Shown one piece after another: positions 1 to 10,133 of a DNA stretch of 64,000 bases. The DNA is taken from positions 1,116,001 through 1,180,000 of the forward strand of contig NZ_CP099466.1 in assembly GCF_023921125.1 (NCBI RefSeq), read 5' to 3'. The stretch's first letter is position 1. The number at the start of each line of letters is the position of its first letter. Both the position numbers and the translations under genes were made by a program. Below the pieces are notes generated by a model, which had not been told where the DNA came from, made no database searches, and was given only the letters and a program-made list of their open reading frames with translations. The stretch is from Arthrobacter caoxuetaonis (GTDB lineage: Bacteria; Actinomycetota; Actinomycetes; Actinomycetales; Micrococcaceae).

Positions 1-1419
1 GGCGAACCCTGGCGGAGGAAATACCGTGTAGGCCTGATCATCACCGATTTCGCGATGACTGCCCTGGCCGTGGTTGCCGGGTGGGCCGCTGTCATCACTG
101 TGACCAGCAGGGGCTTCACCGCCCAGTCCCTGCAGCATGTAGGGTTCCTCACCGTCCTGCTCGTGGTCTGGAACGTCGGTCTGGCCGTGTACCGAACCAG
201 GGAAGAGCGGCTACTGGGCACTGGCGCCGATGAATACAAACGCGTCGCGAACGCTACCCTGCGGATGTTCGGAGCGGTCGTCCTGGCGATGGTCCTCCTG
301 CAGCGCAACATGCCCAGCACGGCATTGGCTGTTTCGCTGCCGCTGGGGCTGGCCGGACTGCTGGCAGCGCGCTGGACGTGGCGCAAATGGCTGACGTCGC
401 AGCGCAGGCTGGGACATTACCTGTCACGAGTGGTGGTGTTCGGTGGAAGCGAAGATGTGGCCTACGTGGTCAAGCAGGTTTCTGCCCACGCTTCGGCCAC
501 CTACCAGGTGTCAGGCGTTGTGGTGCCGGAGGGGCCGGCGCCCGATCTCAAGGATGTGCTTGATCCTGACTGGGAAGTTGAATCGGATCCGGAGAGGATC
601 CCGGACCTGGTCAGGGAAGTGGGAGCGAACGCCGTCATCGTGGCTGGTCCGGTGCCAGGAGGCAACCGGTACATCAGGGAACTCGGCTGGAAACTGGAAG
701 GCAGTTCCACCGAACTGATTCTTGCGTCAAGCCTGACCAACGTCGCCGGGCCGCGCATTCACTGGCGGCCAGTGGAGGGTCTTCCGCTGATGCATGTGGA
801 ACTGCCGCAGTACAGCGGAGGGAAGCACGTCCTGAAACGCTTCCTGGACATTGTGCTTTCTTCGCTCGCCCTCATTCTCCTCGCTCCTGTGCTCATCGTC
901 CTCTGCCTCATTGTCCGCTTGGACAGCGAAGGGCCGGTCATCTTCCGCCAGCAGCGGGTGGGCCTTCGGGGCCGGACTTTCCAGATGCTCAAATACCGTT
1001 CCATGGTTGTTGACGCTGAACAGCGTTTGACCGCGCTGCGCGCACGGAACCAGGGTGCAGGGGTGCTGTTCAAACTGAAGCACGATCCCAGGGTGACGCG
1101 CTGCGGACGCTGGATGCGGAAGTTCTCCCTGGACGAGCTTCCCCAGCTGTGGAACGTGCTCCGCGGGGACATGTCGCTGGTCGGTCCCAGGCCCCCGCTT
1201 CCCTCAGAGGTCAAGGGCTACGAAGGATCAACCCACCGGCGCCTGCTCATCAAGCCTGGACTTACCGGCCTGTGGCAGGTGAACGGCCGTTCCAACCTTC
1301 CGTGGGACGAGTCGATCCGTCTCGACCTGTTCTATGTGGAGAACTGGTCGGTCACCGGTGACCTGATGATTATGTGGCGCACGGTCAAGGTCATGGTGCA
1401 GCCTGAAGGGGCGTATTAG
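1..1419 (+). CDS. Exopolysaccharide polyprenyl-phosphate sugar transferase, 5' end outside window
   Basis: The reading frame is open from base 1, so the first methionine at 55 is probably internal and the true start lies upstream. The visible protein has several N-terminal membrane segments, a central CoA-binding-like Rossmann region (residues ~120-220 from Met55), then the bacterial sugar transferase domain: a membrane anchor near 270-290, the FRQQRVG and KYRSM motifs, GDMSLVGPRPP, and the C-terminal GLTGLWQVNGRS block. Such enzymes move a hexose-1-phosphate from a nucleotide sugar to undecaprenyl phosphate at the inner face of the membrane and start a repeat unit of capsule or exopolysaccharide. 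Its polysaccharide cluster would lie to the left of the window. The sugar cannot be read from sequence. Confidence 0.93.
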   Translation, partial: GEPWRRKYRVGLIITDFAMTALAVVAGWAAVITVTSRGFTAQSLQHVGFLTVLLVVWNVGLAVYRTREERLLGTGADEYKRVANATLRMFGAVVLAMVLLQRNMPSTALAVSLPLGLAGLLAARWTWRKWLTSQRRLGHYLSRVVVFGGSEDVAYVVKQVSAHASATYQVSGVVVPEGPAPDLKDVLDPDWEVESDPERIPDLVREVGANAVIVAGPVPGGNRYIRELGWKLEGSSTELILASSLTNVAGPRIHWRPVEGLPLMHVELPQYSGGKHVLKRFLDIVLSSLALILLAPVLIVLCLIVRLDSEGPVIFRQQRVGLRGRTFQMLKYRSMVVDAEQRLTALRARNQGAGVLFKLKHDPRVTRCGRWMRKFSLDELPQLWNVLRGDMSLVGPRPPLPSEVKGYEGSTHRRLLIKPGLTGLWQVNGRSNLPWDESIRLDLFYVENWSVTGDLMIMWRTVKVMVQPEGAY

Positions 1420-1429
1420 GGCAGCCTGA

Positions 1430-1454
1430 GGGCCGCGGATTCTCAACGCGGCCC
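1430..1454 (+). terminator. Hairpin after sugar transferase gene
   Basis: An 8-bp perfect GC stem (GGGCCGCG / CGCGGCCC) with a 9-nt loop begins 11 bases after the sugar transferase stop. No T tract follows, so it may be a weak or factor-assisted terminator. The rest of 1455-1611 shows no gene. Confidence 0.4.
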
Positions 1455-1599
1455 GGAAAGGCTGGGGCCCGATCACAGTCGTGAAGGACCAGGAGACGGC
1501 TCGTACGCCCGAACTTAGGCCAGACTGAGGTGCCCTCGCTTTCTCCCCGTGGGATGATTACGGAAGACTTATCTTTCCTAATGCATGCCCGCCAGCTGA

Positions 1600-3425
<1,826 letters not shown>

Positions 3426-3442
3426 TCCCCCCGGGACAGGTG

Positions 3443-5122
3443 TCACCGCTGCACGACGTGCTCCAGCGGGAGCTCCACCCTAAAGGTCGTCCCGACTCCG
3501 GGTGCCGAGGTCAGGGTTATTTTTCCACCGTGTGCCTCGACGATGTCCCTGGTGATCCCCAGGCCCAGCCCGACCCCGGGGATTGCCGCTTTCTTGACGG
3601 CCGCGGTCCGGAAGAAGCGGTTGAAGATCTCCGCCTGCTCGGCTTCGGTCATGCCCATGCCCTCATCCGAGACCTCCAGGACAGCGGATCCGTCCGCACG
3701 CTTCACCTGGACCGTCACAGTGCTTCCGGCGGGGGAGTACTTGATGGCGTTGGAGATGAGGTTGTCCAGGACCTGCTGCACGCGCACGGCGTCGAAGCGG
3801 CCCCGGATGTCCTCTCCGGGCCGGATCTGCAGCCTGATCCCTGCCGCGAGGGCCCGCGGTGCCGCGGAATCGGCTGCCGATCCAACCAGTTCCCTCAGGG
3901 AAAGGTCGGCAGGATCGAGGTGGACTGAGCCGGACGCCGTGGTCAGCAGATCCGCTACGAGGACCAGGAGCCGTTCAGCGTTCCGCATGGCCACGGTCAG
4001 CGACGTTCGCAGGGAGGTTGAGAGACCGTCGTCCTCCGCTTCCCCAATGGCCAGGTCAAGATAACCGATGATCGACGTCAGAGGGGTGCGGAGTTCGTGT
4101 GAGACGCTGGCGACAAAGTCCTCCTTGGCCCGCAGTGCACGCACCATATCCGTGACGTCGCCGAAAGCGACGACGGAGCCGTTGAAGCCGCCGTTTTCAC
4201 AGCCGAGGGGGCGGGCTGAAACGGTGAGAGCCCGCTGCTCCGCCCCGCGGCCCACCCACACGAGGCAGTCGGAAAAGGCCTCGCGCCGCATGGCACGGGC
4301 CAGGGGCCGCTCTTCCGCCGGAAGCGGAGTGAAGCCGTCCGGCCCGTAGATGAACATGTCCGCCTCAGTCCAGTTGCCCGCTTCCTCCGGGACCGCGAGC
4401 TTATGGGTGGCGAGTTGCCGGTTGTTCATGAGCATCACGTGGCCGTCCCTGGCCTGGACGATGACGCCGACGTCGATGGTGTCCAGTACCGCGTCCAGCA
4501 GCTCGGCCCGCCGCCTGCTGTCCGCGAGGCTCTGCTTCAATGCCAGGTCCTTCTCTTCCAGGGCCCTCTGCTGTCCGGCGGCATCCTGGGTCATCACGGC
4601 AGCCGACTTGTGTACGGCGAGCATGACCAGGGGGATAAGGATGGGCCTTATGAAGTCGGCGGCCACCGGGTCCGTTCCGTACAGGGGCGCCCAGATGATG
4701 AGCAGCGAACCTGCCACGCTGATGATACTGGCGCTGCGAGGGGCAAATCCCGACCAGGCGAGCCAGAGGACCGGGAACACAGCCAGCACCACCATCCCCG
4801 CTACGTCGGGCTGGACCCCGCGGAAAAGAAGCGCAATAGCGAAAAAATCCAGAATTGGAATAACCCAGTAGGCGGGCTGGAAGAAGTTGTCCCACGGCAG
4901 GGCTATGGCAGCTGCGGAAAGCACCATAACCAGGCACACACCCGCAAGGAAATCAGCGTCTGCGTACGCTTCCGGCTTGACGGCATGAACAAGCGGAAGG
5001 GAAAACAGCACGGCGGCGAAAAGGGGGAGCTGGCTCAGCGCGACGCGAAGCCGGAGATCGAGCTCGTGGAAGTCCCTGCGGATTCCCAGAAAGGACAGGG
5101 CCCTGCCCTTTAAACTGGACAT
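3443..5122 (-). CDS. Membrane sensor histidine kinase with PAS domain
   Basis: A 559-residue kinase. Residues ~30-185 form about six membrane segments of MASE-like organisation, followed by a short coiled region, a PAS-like domain (~205-325), and a complete HisKA/HATPase core. The H-box SVSHELRTPL (His near 341), N-box LDNLISNAIKYSP, G1 box DEGMGM and G2 box GLGLGI are all present, so it should be catalytically active. No large periplasmic sensor domain is visible, so the signal may be sensed in the membrane or by the PAS domain. It is transcribed divergently from the response regulator at 5244, its likely partner. The signal is unknown. Confidence 0.9.
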   Translation of the reverse strand: MSSLKGRALSFLGIRRDFHELDLRLRVALSQLPLFAAVLFSLPLVHAVKPEAYADADFLAGVCLVMVLSAAAIALPWDNFFQPAYWVIPILDFFAIALLFRGVQPDVAGMVVLAVFPVLWLAWSGFAPRSASIISVAGSLLIIWAPLYGTDPVAADFIRPILIPLVMLAVHKSAAVMTQDAAGQQRALEEKDLALKQSLADSRRRAELLDAVLDTIDVGVIVQARDGHVMLMNNRQLATHKLAVPEEAGNWTEADMFIYGPDGFTPLPAEERPLARAMRREAFSDCLVWVGRGAEQRALTVSARPLGCENGGFNGSVVAFGDVTDMVRALRAKEDFVASVSHELRTPLTSIIGYLDLAIGEAEDDGLSTSLRTSLTVAMRNAERLLVLVADLLTTASGSVHLDPADLSLRELVGSAADSAAPRALAAGIRLQIRPGEDIRGRFDAVRVQQVLDNLISNAIKYSPAGSTVTVQVKRADGSAVLEVSDEGMGMTEAEQAEIFNRFFRTAAVKKAAIPGVGLGLGITRDIVEAHGGKITLTSAPGVGTTFRVELPLEHVVQR

Positions 5123-5243
5123 GGCCAGATACCTCGCATTTTCGCAGTGATGAAGTGCCCAGTTTATCCATTGAAGCTGTAGGATGCCGAATGTAGTGGT
5201 GCGGATACAGAGGTCTCAGCAGGACAGGAAAAACCGAAAAAGT

Positions 5244-6047
5244 ATGGAAACACAGCGCGTTGCCGTCATCATTGAGGACGACAAAGACATCCGCGATCTT
5301 TTACACGCCGTACTCCAGCAGTCGGGTTTTGAAGTCCATGCCAGCCCAACCGGAGCCGACGGCGTCGAAGCAGTCCGGCGCCACAACCCTGCCGTCGTTA
5401 CCCTGGACTTGGGTTTGCCTGACATCGACGGCTTTGAAGTTATCCGGCAGCTGCGCCTGTTCAGCGACGCCTACATCGTGATGCTCACCGCACGCGCCGA
5501 AGAGCTCGATACGCTCATGGGGCTGGAAGCGGGAGCCGATGACTACATCACCAAACCCTTCAGGCCGCGGGAACTTCGTGCCCGTATTTCTGCCATGATG
5601 CGCCGTCCCCGCAAGGACGACAACGCCGCTGCTGCGCCTGCGGCAGCCCCCGGCGTACCCGCTGCCGCTGCTGGCGCGCCGACGCGTCCTGCCGAAACTC
5701 CAATTCAGGACGCCGCAGAAGGCGTCTTCAACCACAACGGCCTGTTGCTCGACGCGGAGACAAGGACCACCCAGCTTTCCGGACGCGACGTCGAACTCAC
5801 GCGTACCGAGTTCGATCTGCTTCATGCGCTGCTGGAGAGCGGCCGCCGGGTCCGCAGCAAGACTGATCTGGTTCGGCGGCTCCGCGGGGAAGAGTACGAC
5901 ACAGGCTCCTACATCAGCGACTCCGATGAACGCACCATCGAGGTGCACGTGGGAAACCTCCGCCGCAAGCTCGGCGACGACTCCCGGTCACCCAATTGGC
6001 TCGAGACTGTCCGCGGGGTGGGTTACCGGCTGGCGCCGGCGAAGTAG
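5244..6047 (+). CDS. OmpR-family response regulator
   Basis: A two-domain regulator of 267 residues. The receiver domain holds the acidic pair near 11-13, the phospho-acceptor Asp55 in TLDLGLPD, Thr82 and Lys104 in TKPF. An unusually long Ala/Pro-rich linker (~125-155) joins it to a winged-helix OmpR/PhoB DNA-binding domain ending at ETVRGVGYRLAPAK. The start at 5244 (METQRVAV) fits the family; an ATG at 5184 would add 20 uncharacteristic basic residues. It is divergent from the sensor kinase at 3443-5122, with 121 bp between starts. It probably controls its own promoter region and unknown targets. Confidence 0.92.
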   Translation: METQRVAVIIEDDKDIRDLLHAVLQQSGFEVHASPTGADGVEAVRRHNPAVVTLDLGLPDIDGFEVIRQLRLFSDAYIVMLTARAEELDTLMGLEAGADDYITKPFRPRELRARISAMMRRPRKDDNAAAAPAAAPGVPAAAAGAPTRPAETPIQDAAEGVFNHNGLLLDAETRTTQLSGRDVELTRTEFDLLHALLESGRRVRSKTDLVRRLRGEEYDTGSYISDSDERTIEVHVGNLRRKLGDDSRSPNWLETVRGVGYRLAPAK

Positions 6048-6077
6048 TGTTCCTGCAGGTCCGGCACTGCCAACCTG

Positions 6078-6503
6078 CTAAAGGCGGGACAGGGATTCGG
6101 ACAGGGCCCTGACCGTGTCCTCACCGCATCTTTGCAGCGGATCAAGAAGGGACACCAGCCCTGCATGGTCAGCGGCGCGCACCATGTCCTGGGCGATTAA
6201 TGCGTAGCCCGCAAGCCTGAGGGCGCCGGCCATCTGGCTGGAGATCTTGATGCTGAGCACTACGTCCATGGCACCGGGGTAGTCCGGTTCTTCCAGTGCG
6301 GTGACGAGCCTCTCGAACCGGCCGTTCCACATGTGGATGTAATTGCCAACGAACTGCCTGACGGCCTCCCTTCCCATCTGCTCGCTCAGCTCATTCAGTG
6401 CTGCAGCGGAGGTCAGGGTGCGGGTGATCTGGCGCTCTTTGACGGCTGTCACGAGGTGACCGGCGGGGCGGGAGCAATGCTGCAGGCGCGGATTGCGCGC
6501 CAT
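6078..6503 (-). CDS. Hpt-like protein lacking the phospho-accepting histidine
   Basis: A small all-alpha protein of up to 141 residues whose centre (SIKISSQMAGA, residues 84-94) aligns by eye with the Hpt signature H-S-L-K-G-S-S-A. The position of the phosphorylated histidine is Leu83. The following helix and the C-terminal helix also fit the four-helix Hpt bundle. It converges with the response regulator and lies beside a full kinase-regulator pair, so it may be a non-phosphorylatable docking protein for that system. The start is uncertain: neither the ATG at 6503 nor an in-frame GTG at 6452 has a good ribosome site. The Hpt assignment is inference from motif shape. Confidence 0.6.
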   Translation of the reverse strand: MARNPRLQHCSRPAGHLVTAVKERQITRTLTSAAALNELSEQMGREAVRQFVGNYIHMWNGRFERLVTALEEPDYPGAMDVVLSIKISSQMAGALRLAGYALIAQDMVRAADHAGLVSLLDPLQRCGEDTVRALSESLSRL

Positions 6504-6679
6504 TCAGGCACAGTGCTCTGGCGGGGAGACATGGGGGTCCTCCTGGAAGGGCAGCGGTCCCGCTGGTGGGGGAACCGCAGTGGATCAGTACCACCAACGG
6601 TCCCACCCCTAGCTCAGGAACTCTCCCCGCACAGGCTCAAGATCGCGGAAAGTTTGAAAGCGCACTCATCACAGCGAAA

Positions 6680-6725
6680 CTGCAGGCAGCGCCGGCACCG
6701 GGAGCGGTACGGGTGCTGCCTGCAG
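6680..6725 (-). terminator. Strong hairpin downstream of aldehyde dehydrogenase gene
   Basis: CTGCAGGCAGC at 6680-6690 pairs perfectly with GCTGCCTGCAG at 6715-6725, with extra CCG/CGG pairs inside. It starts 11 bases after the stop of the minus-strand dehydrogenase. No U tract follows on that strand, so termination is inferred from position only. Nothing else is seen in 6504-6736. Confidence 0.4.
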
Positions 6726-6736
6726 TCCACCGGGTG

Positions 6737-8134
6737 CTAGTCAGCTACGTAGAACAACCGCTTGTTGACGAACTCGTCCATGCCCAGCGGGCCAAGCTCG
6801 CGTCCGTAGCCGGAACGCTTGACGCCGCCGAACGGGATGTCGGCCCCTTCACCGACGCCGTTGACGTTGGCCATGCCAACTTCAAGCTGCTGGGCCACCT
6901 TGCGGGCGCGCTCTTCGTCGGTGGAGAAAACCGCGCCGCCGAGCCCGTAGTCGGAATCGTTGGCGAGCTTGACGGCTTCCTCGTCGCTGCCGACCTTGTA
7001 GACCACGGCCACCGGACCGAAGAGCTCTTCGCGGTAGGCACGCATCTCCGGCGTGATGCCCGTGAGCACGGCCGGGGCAAGGTAGGCGGAGGGGCCCTCG
7101 GAGAGGGTGCCGCCGGCGTGCAGAGTGGCGCCCTTGGACACGGCGTCCTGGATCTGCTCGGCCAGCCCCTCCGCTGCAGCCCGCGAAGAGAGCGGAGCAT
7201 AAGTGCCTTCGGCGGCCTCCGCCGGGTCGCCGGGCTGCAGGTCCTTGGCCAGGTTGGTCAGCTCCGCCACGAAGTCATCGAAGATGCCCTCGCTGACGAT
7301 CATGCGCTTGTTGGAGTTGCAGGCCTGTCCGGTGTTTTCCAGGCGGGTGGCCCAGGCGTTGGCCGCCGCTTCCTTGACATCCTCGGTGTCCAGCACCACG
7401 TAAGGGTCCGAACCGCCGAGCTCCAGCACTACCTTCTTCAGGTTCTTGCCGGCCAGTTCACCGATGATCGCGCCGGCGCGCTCGGAGCCGGTGAGGGAGA
7501 CGCCCTGGATGCGGGGATCGGCAATGATGTCCGCGATCTGGCCGTGGCTGGCGAAAACGTTCTGGTACACGCCTGCAGGGACACCGGCGTCGTCCATGAT
7601 CTGCTGGATCGCCAGCGCCGACTTGGGGCAGGATTCGGCGTGCTTGAGGATGATCGTGTTGCCCAGCATCAGGTTGGGAGCTGCGAAGCGGGCCACCTGG
7701 TAGTAAGGGTAGTTCCACGGCATGATGCCCAGCAGCGGGCCCACAGGGAGCTTCTGGATCACCGCGCGGCCGCCGCCGATGGCCTTGATTTCCTGGTCTG
7801 CCGCCAGCGAAGGTCCTTCGGTGGCGAAGTAATTGAAAATCTCGGTGCAGTACTCCGCCTCACCTTCTGATTCGGGCAGAGGCTTGCCCATCTCTTCGGT
7901 GATGATCGCAGCCAGTTCATCCCTGCGCTCGGTGAACAGCTCAGCGACGCGGGCCACGATGCGTCCGCGTTCCTCGATGGGGACCTCCCGCCAGGACTCA
8001 AAGGCCGCCTGCGATGCGGCAAGTGCTTCGTTGATTTCACCGTCGTCGGCCAGAGGGAATGCCTCGCCCGGCTCACCGGTAGCCGGGTTCACTACCTGGT
8101 AGGCCCGGGCCGTTGTCTTGGAAGTGGTGGTCAC
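6737..8134 (-). CDS. NAD(P)-dependent succinate-semialdehyde dehydrogenase-type ALDH
   Basis: A 465-residue aldehyde dehydrogenase. The oxyanion asparagine is in PWNYPYY (Asn141), the general-base glutamate in LELGGSDPY (Glu238) and the catalytic cysteine in GQACNSNKR (Cys272). The GGSDPY and QACNSNKR signatures match the Sad/YneI branch of succinate-semialdehyde dehydrogenases, which oxidise succinate semialdehyde to succinate in GABA breakdown. That would complete the route for aminobutyraldehyde made by the dehydrogenase at 24307-25764, though the two genes are 16 kb apart. It appears monocistronic. Substrate is inferred from family motifs; other short semialdehydes are possible. Confidence 0.88.
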   Translation of the reverse strand: MTTTSKTTARAYQVVNPATGEPGEAFPLADDGEINEALAASQAAFESWREVPIEERGRIVARVAELFTERRDELAAIITEEMGKPLPESEGEAEYCTEIFNYFATEGPSLAADQEIKAIGGGRAVIQKLPVGPLLGIMPWNYPYYQVARFAAPNLMLGNTIILKHAESCPKSALAIQQIMDDAGVPAGVYQNVFASHGQIADIIADPRIQGVSLTGSERAGAIIGELAGKNLKKVVLELGGSDPYVVLDTEDVKEAAANAWATRLENTGQACNSNKRMIVSEGIFDDFVAELTNLAKDLQPGDPAEAAEGTYAPLSSRAAAEGLAEQIQDAVSKGATLHAGGTLSEGPSAYLAPAVLTGITPEMRAYREELFGPVAVVYKVGSDEEAVKLANDSDYGLGGAVFSTDEERARKVAQQLEVGMANVNGVGEGADIPFGGVKRSGYGRELGPLGMDEFVNKRLFYVAD

Positions 8135-8240
8135 GTCCGTGCTCCTTACGGGTAAATGCGGATTATGTCATCATGCCGCGAAATTGGCCTGCGGGTAAAC
8201 AAAATGCCGGTCGGTGACGTAACGCGGCCCATGGCTTTGT

Positions 8241-8705
8241 TTACGGCGAAGGTGCTGGTTCCGCACGACGGGAGGCACCAGCACGCCAGAGATAAACCAT
8301 GACGGTTCCCAGGGCCGCTCCAAGTCCGTTGGCGATGACGTCCTGCGCCGTTCCGTAGCGGCCGGCGATCAGGAGCGCCTGTCCGGTCTCGATGGCGGCG
8401 GAACAGCACACGCCGGCGACGGCGGCAAGCCAGGCCCAGCGCGGGCTAAGCCAGGCTGCCAGCAGCAGGCCTGCCGGCAGGAACAGGACCACGTTTGCCG
8501 AGAATTCCACCAGTTCGTAGTTGATCCAGGCGGGAACGCCGGCGGAGTGCAGCAGATCCAAAAGGCGCGACAGCTCTCCGGACAGGTTCCGGTCCACGGG
8601 GCGGGGCCAAAAAACGATGAAGGCCAGAATCACGCCGTAGGCCAGGAGCGCGAGGGCAAGGAGTGGCTTCTGCCGCGGCCCCTGGCCGTGCTGCGGTGGC
8701 TGCAT
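8241..8705 (-). CDS. VanZ-family membrane protein
   Basis: A 154-residue membrane protein with about four hydrophobic segments and the VanZ-like core: an NVVLFLPAGLLLA helix followed by ETGQ and GTAQDVIANGLGAALG, in which the Glu-x-x-Gln and Asp-x-x-x-Asn residues are the conserved polar positions. An excellent GGAGG site lies 6 bases before the ATG. VanZ proteins are linked to low-level teicoplanin resistance in enterococci, but most actinobacterial members have no assigned role. The gene stands alone, divergent from the TasA-like operon. Confidence 0.82.
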   Translation of the reverse strand: MQPPQHGQGPRQKPLLALALLAYGVILAFIVFWPRPVDRNLSGELSRLLDLLHSAGVPAWINYELVEFSANVVLFLPAGLLLAAWLSPRWAWLAAVAGVCCSAAIETGQALLIAGRYGTAQDVIANGLGAALGTVMVYLWRAGASRRAEPAPSP

Positions 8706-8943
8706 TTGTTCCTCCGGATCGCTCGTTTTTCGTGCCCCTCAGCAGGCGGAACCCTGCGTTTGCCGCGCCCTCAACTGCGGATTGCGCAGATGTTGCGGGC
8801 GCCTTGCGGGGCCCTTGAGCATTGTCGCAATCATTTTGGCAACCCTGTGCCGGGACCGCCGGGTTTCTTGAGAAACGGATAGCAGATTAGGGCTGTCGGC
8901 GGGAACAGCTCCTGCTGCGGAATCAACTTTTAGGGGATACAGA

Positions 8944-9456
8944 ATGAACAAGATGGCTAAAGGCGCACTGGCAACCGGCGTAGGCGTGGCACTGATGCTC
9001 GGCGGCGGCGGAACCCTGGCGATCTGGAACGACACCGAGACGGCCAGCGTTGGCTCCATCGCAGCGGGCCAGCTGGAGATCAAGCGTGTCGATAACGGTG
9101 TCTGGAAGAACAGCTCCAACCAGGTAATCGACCTCGCAAACTACAAGGTCGTTCCGGGCGAGACGCTGTCCTTCGTGCAGAACGTTGATCTCACCTTGGT
9201 GGGCGACAAGATCGAGGCAACTCTTACCCCTACCTACATCGGTGGCATGGACGGTCTCTCACCCCACCTGGACTACACCTACAAGGTCAGCCAGAACGGT
9301 GCAGAAATCCGCACCAACGCCCTCACGCAGGCCAACGACGGCATCGCGACGGTAGAGGCGACCGTCACCTTCAAGAAGGATTCGGACAACACCACCCAGC
9401 TGAAGACCCAGGACCTGACCAAGATCCAGTACGTCCTGCAGCAGGTCGTCCGCTAG
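8944..9456 (+). CDS. Exported protein with SipW-type signal peptide (TasA-like), first of operon
   Basis: A 170-residue protein starting with an alternate-type signal peptide: a basic start, a hydrophobic stretch (GVGVALMLGGGGTLAIW) and then the NDT-E motif typical of TasA/camelysin leaders, with cleavage expected soon after. The mature part is beta-rich with a threonine- and valine-rich pattern and no cysteine. The SipW-like peptidase encoded three genes on is its likely processing enzyme. An AGGGGA site precedes the ATG. TasA relatives form extracellular fibres in Bacillus biofilms; that role is only inferred here. A strong hairpin follows the stop and may set a higher level of this protein relative to the next genes. 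Confidence 0.82.
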   Translation: MNKMAKGALATGVGVALMLGGGGTLAIWNDTETASVGSIAAGQLEIKRVDNGVWKNSSNQVIDLANYKVVPGETLSFVQNVDLTLVGDKIEATLTPTYIGGMDGLSPHLDYTYKVSQNGAEIRTNALTQANDGIATVEATVTFKKDSDNTTQLKTQDLTKIQYVLQQVVR

Positions 9457-9481
9457 TCACCGCTGGCCCTTGTTTATTCCG

Positions 9482-9511
9482 GCTGTGCGCGGCATCGAAG
9501 CCGCGCACAGC
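9482..9511 (+). terminator. Intercistronic hairpin in the SipW operon
   Basis: A perfect 12-bp stem (GCTGTGCGCGGC / GCCGCGCACAGC) with the 6-nt loop ATCGAA sits between the first and second exported-protein genes. No T run follows. It could be an attenuator or an mRNA-stabilising 3' end that favours the first cistron. Confidence 0.5.
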
Positions 9512-9546
9512 ACCCCCACCGGACCCTACCTCCTGGAAAGCAGACC

Positions 9547-10125
9547 ATGGCTAAGAAGACAGCACTGAAGGCAACTGGACTCGTGTCCGGTGCCGTGCTG
9601 CTGGGCCTGCTGACCGTACAGGGAACCTACGCCTTGTGGAACGCCGCGGTTCAGGCGACCTCTGGAAGCGTCCAAGCCGCGTCATTCAATGTCGAGATGG
9701 ACGGCGGCAGCGGGTCCGTCATGATGGCCCAGCCTGACGGCAGTCAGGGCACCGTGGCGCTGGCCACCACGAACTTCGGCATCGTCGATGCCGGCACATC
9801 GGTCTATGCCGGAGTGCGGCTCACCAACCACACTGACGCCGGCGGCCAGTTCACCCTCCGTGCCTCGGCCGGACCCGTGGACACCGGCAGCCTCGGCGGC
9901 CTGCTGGCCGTCCAGCAGCGTGCCGTCGCCGGGGCGGACCTCAGCGCCTGCAATAACCCCGCACTGTATGCCGGGACGGCAGCCGGCCCGGTTGAGATCC
10001 CCAAGCACGGCTCCGGCGTTCTCTGCTTCCAGGCCAGCCTTGCGGCGACCGTCAGCGCAGAGGGACAGGTGTCCACCATCTCCATCCCGCTCACCGTCGA
10101 ACAACTCGTCGAACACAAAGGATAG
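9547..10125 (+). CDS. Exported protein with SipW-type signal peptide, second of operon
   Basis: A 192-residue protein with a signal peptide (MAKKTALKATGLVSG then a hydrophobic core) ending near TYALWNAAV, the Ala-Leu-Trp-Asn pattern of SipW-dependent leaders. The mature part is predicted beta-rich, with two cysteines (in DLSACNNP and GVLCFQ) that could form a disulfide outside the cell. GGAAAG at 9535-9540 may serve as ribosome site. It is followed directly by the signal peptidase gene. The protein resembles the TasA/camelysin class in leader rather than in any catalytic motif; a structural or adhesive surface role is inference. Confidence 0.8.
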   Translation: MAKKTALKATGLVSGAVLLGLLTVQGTYALWNAAVQATSGSVQAASFNVEMDGGSGSVMMAQPDGSQGTVALATTNFGIVDAGTSVYAGVRLTNHTDAGGQFTLRASAGPVDTGSLGGLLAVQQRAVAGADLSACNNPALYAGTAAGPVEIPKHGSGVLCFQASLAATVSAEGQVSTISIPLTVEQLVEHKG

Positions 10126-10133
10126 TGACGTCC

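Noticed and set aside
6566..7870. A 434-codon plus-strand open frame.
   Set aside because: Antisense to an aldehyde dehydrogenase with all catalytic residues; composition is atypical.
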